From: Sinorhizobium sp.
Lineage (GTDB): Bacteria > Pseudomonadota > Alphaproteobacteria > Rhizobiales > Rhizobiaceae
Direction: 5' to 3'
Assembly (NCBI GenBank): GCA_031178305.1
Contig: JAPSJG010000223.1
Span: 1-6,495 of the forward strand
Length of the DNA: 6,495 bases
Shown here: in pieces, positions 4,112-6,495 of the stretch
How positions within the stretch are numbered: position 1 is the stretch's first letter
Layout of the letters: every line of letters starts with the position of its first letter
Program-made: the position numbers and the translations under genes
The notes under the pieces: generated by a model
Told to the model about the DNA's origin: nothing
Databases searched by the model: none
The model's input: only the letters and a program-made list of their open reading frames with translations

Positions 4112-6337
4112 ATGATGCGCCAATACGAGCTCGTTGAGCACGTGCAGAAATACAAGCCCGACGTCAATGAGGCCTTGCTCAACAAGGCCTATGTCTATGC
4201 GATGCAGAAGCATGGCCAGCAGAAGCGGGCAAGCGGCGATCCTTACATCTCACATCCCCTGGAGGTAGCGGCGATCCTCACGGAAATGCACCTGGACGAG
4301 TCCACGATTGCCGTGGCGCTGTTGCATGACACGATCGAGGATACGACGGCCACGCGGCAGGAAATCGACGAACTCTTCGGCGAAGACATCGGTGCCCTTG
4401 TCGAGGGACTGACCAAGATCAAGAAGCTCGATCTCGTTACCAAGAAAGCGAAGCAGGCGGAAAATCTTCGCAAGCTCCTGCTGGCGATCTCCGACGACGT
4501 CCGCGTTCTCCTGGTCAAGCTTGCAGACCGCCTGCACAACATGCGCACGCTCGATCACATGTCGGCGGAAAAGCGCGCCCGCATCTCCGAGGAGACGATG
4601 GACATCTATGCGCCGCTCGCCGGGCGCATGGGCATGCAGGACATGCGCGAGGAACTCGAGAACCTCGCCTTCCGACACATCAACCCCGAGGCCTATGAGA
4701 CGGTCACCAGGCGGCTGCAGGAGCTCTCGCAGCGCAACGAGGGGCTGATCAAGAAGATCGAAGAGGAGTTGAGCGATCTGCTCGAGGCCGAGGGCCTGAA
4801 GAATGCGCACGTCAAGGGGCGTCAGAAGAAACCTTATTCGGTGTTCCGCAAGATGCAGTCGAAATCGCTCTCCTTCGAGCAATTGTCGGACGTCTGGGGC
4901 TTCCGCATCATCGTTGACGACATCCCCTCCTGCTATCGGGCGCTCGGCATCGTGCATACCCGCTGGCGCGTGGTGCCCGGTCGCTTCAAGGATTACATCT
5001 CGACGCCAAAGCAGAACGATTACCAGTCGCTCCACACCACGATCATTGGCCCGTCCCGCCAGCGCATCGAACTGCAGATCCGCACCAAGCGCATGCACGA
5101 GATCGCGGAATACGGCATCGCGGCACATGCGCTCTACAAGGACCGCGACAGCGTCTCGGGGGATGCGACCCGCTCGCCCACGTCGAACGCCTATGCGTGG
5201 CTGCGTCGGACGATCGAGTCGCTTGCCGAAGGCGACAACCCGGAAGAGTTCCTCGAGCACACCAAGCTCGAGCTTTTCCAGGACCAGGTATTCTGCTTCA
5301 CGCCCAAGGGGCAGTTGATCGCGCTGCCGCGTGGCGCGACGCCGATCGATTTTGCCTATGCGGTCCACACCAATATCGGCGATACCTGCGTCGGCGCCAA
5401 GATCAACGGCCGCATCATGCCGCTGGTGACCCGGCTCAACAATGGCGACGAGGTGGAGATCATCCGCTCCGGCATACAGGTGCCGCCGCCGGCTTGGGAG
5501 GAAATCGTCGTCACCGGCAAGGCGCGTGCGGCGATCCGACGCGCGACGCGCGCCGCGGTGCGCAAGCAATATGCCGGCCTCGGCTACCGCATACTCGAGC
5601 GCACTTTCGAGCGGGCCGGCAAGACCTTTTCGCGCGAGGCGCTGAAGCCGGCCCTGCATCGGCTCGGGCAAAAGGAAATTGAAGATGCGATCGCGGCCGT
5701 CGGTCGCGGCGAACTCTCCTCGCTCGACGTCCTGCGCGCGGTCTTCCCCGACCACCAGGACGAGCGCGTCACCGTCAAGCCCAGCGCCGACGACGGCTGG
5801 TTCAACATGCGCAGCGCTGCCGGCATGGTCTTCAAGCTGCCCGGCCACTCGAAGGAGGCGGTTGCCGGACAGAAGGGCGAGGGGCCGGAGGCTTTGCCGA
5901 TCCGCGGCCTTTCCGGCAATGCCGAGGTTCATTTCAGTCCCGCGGGGGCCGTTCCTGGCGACCGCATCGTCGGTATCATGGACAAGGAAAAGGGCATCAC
6001 CATCTACCCGATCCAGTCGCCGATCCTGCAGAAGTTCGACGAGGAGCCGGAGCGCTGGATCGACGTGCGCTGGGATCTGGACGAGGCGAACAACAGCCGC
6101 TTCATTGCGAGGATTGCGGTCAGCGCGCTGAACGAGCCCGGCACGCTTGCGGAAATCGCCCAGGCGATCGCGACGACCGACGTGAACATCCGCTCCCTCT
6201 CCATGGGGCGCGTGGCGGCCGACTTCAGCGAAATGCAATTCGACCTGGAAGTCTGGGATCTGCGCCAGCTCAACCACCTGATGACACAGCTCAAGGAACT
6301 GCCGAGCATTTCCATGGTGAAGCGTCTGTTCGAGTGA
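4112..6337 (+). CDS. rel: Bifunctional (p)ppGpp synthetase/hydrolase, Rel/Rsh (long RelA-SpoT homolog)
   Basis: Rel makes (p)ppGpp from ATP and GTP/GDP during starvation and hydrolyses it afterwards; rhizobia normally carry this single long enzyme, often named relA or rsh. The 741 residues hold, in order: the HD hydrolase domain (about 25-175) with His48 in YISHP, His72-Asp73 in LLHDTIED, and Asn144 in LADRLHNMR; the synthetase domain (about 235-345) with YSVFRKM, Asp260, DYISTPKQNDYQSLHTT (294-310) and Glu320 in IELQIRTK; TGS (about 387-450); a helical region; a zinc-finger-like domain (about 600-637); and a C-terminal ACT domain (about 664-741). RFKD (291-294) is the RxKD form found in bifunctional enzymes, not the ExDD of RelA. 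The expected Cys and His metal ligands of the zinc-finger-like domain are absent. The start is the ATG at 4112 (GGAG at 4098-4101; MMRQYELVE is typical); a TTG at 4091 or the ATG at 4115 are possible alternatives. A terminator precedes the gene and no clear promoter was found. Confidence 0.96.
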   Translation: MMRQYELVEHVQKYKPDVNEALLNKAYVYAMQKHGQQKRASGDPYISHPLEVAAILTEMHLDESTIAVALLHDTIEDTTATRQEIDELFGEDIGALVEGLTKIKKLDLVTKKAKQAENLRKLLLAISDDVRVLLVKLADRLHNMRTLDHMSAEKRARISEETMDIYAPLAGRMGMQDMREELENLAFRHINPEAYETVTRRLQELSQRNEGLIKKIEEELSDLLEAEGLKNAHVKGRQKKPYSVFRKMQSKSLSFEQLSDVWGFRIIVDDIPSCYRALGIVHTRWRVVPGRFKDYISTPKQNDYQSLHTTIIGPSRQRIELQIRTKRMHEIAEYGIAAHALYKDRDSVSGDATRSPTSNAYAWLRRTIESLAEGDNPEEFLEHTKLELFQDQVFCFTPKGQLIALPRGATPIDFAYAVHTNIGDTCVGAKINGRIMPLVTRLNNGDEVEIIRSGIQVPPPAWEEIVVTGKARAAIRRATRAAVRKQYAGLGYRILERTFERAGKTFSREALKPALHRLGQKEIEDAIAAVGRGELSSLDVLRAVFPDHQDERVTVKPSADDGWFNMRSAAGMVFKLPGHSKEAVAGQKGEGPEALPIRGLSGNAEVHFSPAGAVPGDRIVGIMDKEKGITIYPIQSPILQKFDEEPERWIDVRWDLDEANNSRFIARIAVSALNEPGTLAEIAQAIATTDVNIRSLSMGRVAADFSEMQFDLEVWDLRQLNHLMTQLKELPSISMVKRLFE

Positions 6338-6423
6338 TCCTCGCAAAACAGATGCCTGACTGTCGAGTAGCGGGAAATCGGCATGCCATGCGCCGGCTGC
6401 ATGACTGATGCTTGATCCTCGCG

Positions 6424-6452
6424 CTGGTGAAGCAGCAATGGCTAAACTATCT
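6424..6452 (+). promoter_or_regulatory. Weak promoter candidate downstream of rel
   Basis: CTATCT (6447-6452) matches the rhizobial -10 box CTATAT in five of six bases. CTGGTG lies 17 bases upstream but is a poor -35. It would give a start near 6459, just before the proposed start codon at 6484. Confidence 0.22.
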
Positions 6453-6483
6453 TCGGCTCGGGAGGTGAACGAAGAGGTTTGCC

Positions 6484-6495
6484 ATGTTCAAGCAG
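6484..6495 (+). CDS. Start of an unidentified gene at the right edge (4 codons)
   Basis: An ATG at 6484 (Met-Phe-Lys-Gln to the edge) follows AGAGG (6473-6477) at six bases, with a longer purine-rich GGGAGGTGA just before it. This looks like a translation start, but four codons cannot identify a product. A second frame, from the ATG at 6438 (MAKLSSAREVNEE...), is also open to the edge and has GGTGA seven bases upstream, so the true frame is undecided. The 146 bases after rel contain no convincing terminator, so transcription could continue from rel into this gene. Confidence 0.38.

Noticed and set aside
4250..6346. A 698-codon open frame on the minus strand opposite rel
   Set aside because: It mirrors a well-recognised gene, is rich in Arg, Leu, Asp and His as expected from antisense of a high-GC coding sequence, and shows no recognisable domain. 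Long antisense frames are common in such genomes.
6380..6403. Terminator for rel at GGCATGCC / CATGC...GCATG
   Set aside because: The stems are only 4-5 pairs and no T run follows, so it is not a convincing intrinsic terminator.

Overview
The window reads as a chromosomal segment of an alphaproteobacterium of the Rhizobiaceae, most likely a Sinorhizobium/Ensifer. The reasons are the high-GC codon use, the protein families (an omega subunit with a long acidic tail, a single bifunctional Rel/Rsh protein, an alphaproteobacterial Slt), and two intergenic palindromic elements of kinds I recall as abundant in rhizobial genomes. The genus is inferred from remembered sequence resemblance, not from a search.

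Layout from left to right. Positions 1-683 (minus) hold the first 227 codons of a periplasmic soluble lytic transglycosylase that runs off the left edge. Positions 684-1059 form a divergent intergenic region with a rhizobial palindromic element (about 815-933) and a terminator-like hairpin close to dapA. dapA (1060-1944) and smpB (1944-2423) follow on the plus strand with overlapping stop and start codons. A second rhizobial palindromic repeat and a small hairpin lie between smpB and the convergent gene at 2553-3131 (minus), which encodes a NYN/LabA-type PIN-like protein. Positions 3132-3602 are a relatively AT-rich divergent intergenic region. rpoZ (3603-4007) follows, ends at a textbook intrinsic terminator, and is followed 32 bases later by the bifunctional (p)ppGpp synthetase/hydrolase gene rel (4112-6337). 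The last bases appear to begin another gene.

Functionally this is core housekeeping content: lysine/diaminopimelate synthesis (DapA, which also feeds peptidoglycan), peptidoglycan turnover (Slt), ribosome rescue (SmpB), transcription (omega) and the stringent response (Rel). The rpoZ-rel neighbourhood recalls the rpoZ-spoT arrangement of gammaproteobacteria and joins a subunit of RNA polymerase to the enzyme that makes its regulator ppGpp.

I found no CRISPR array, transposase, phage gene, defence cassette or evident new system. The points worth a second look are regulatory or structural: the intergenic elements, a terminator-like hairpin in the dapA leader, a strong terminator just before rel with no visible rel promoter, a Rel protein lacking all four usual metal-ligand positions of its zinc-finger-like domain, and an AT-rich region with several dyads between the NYN gene and rpoZ.
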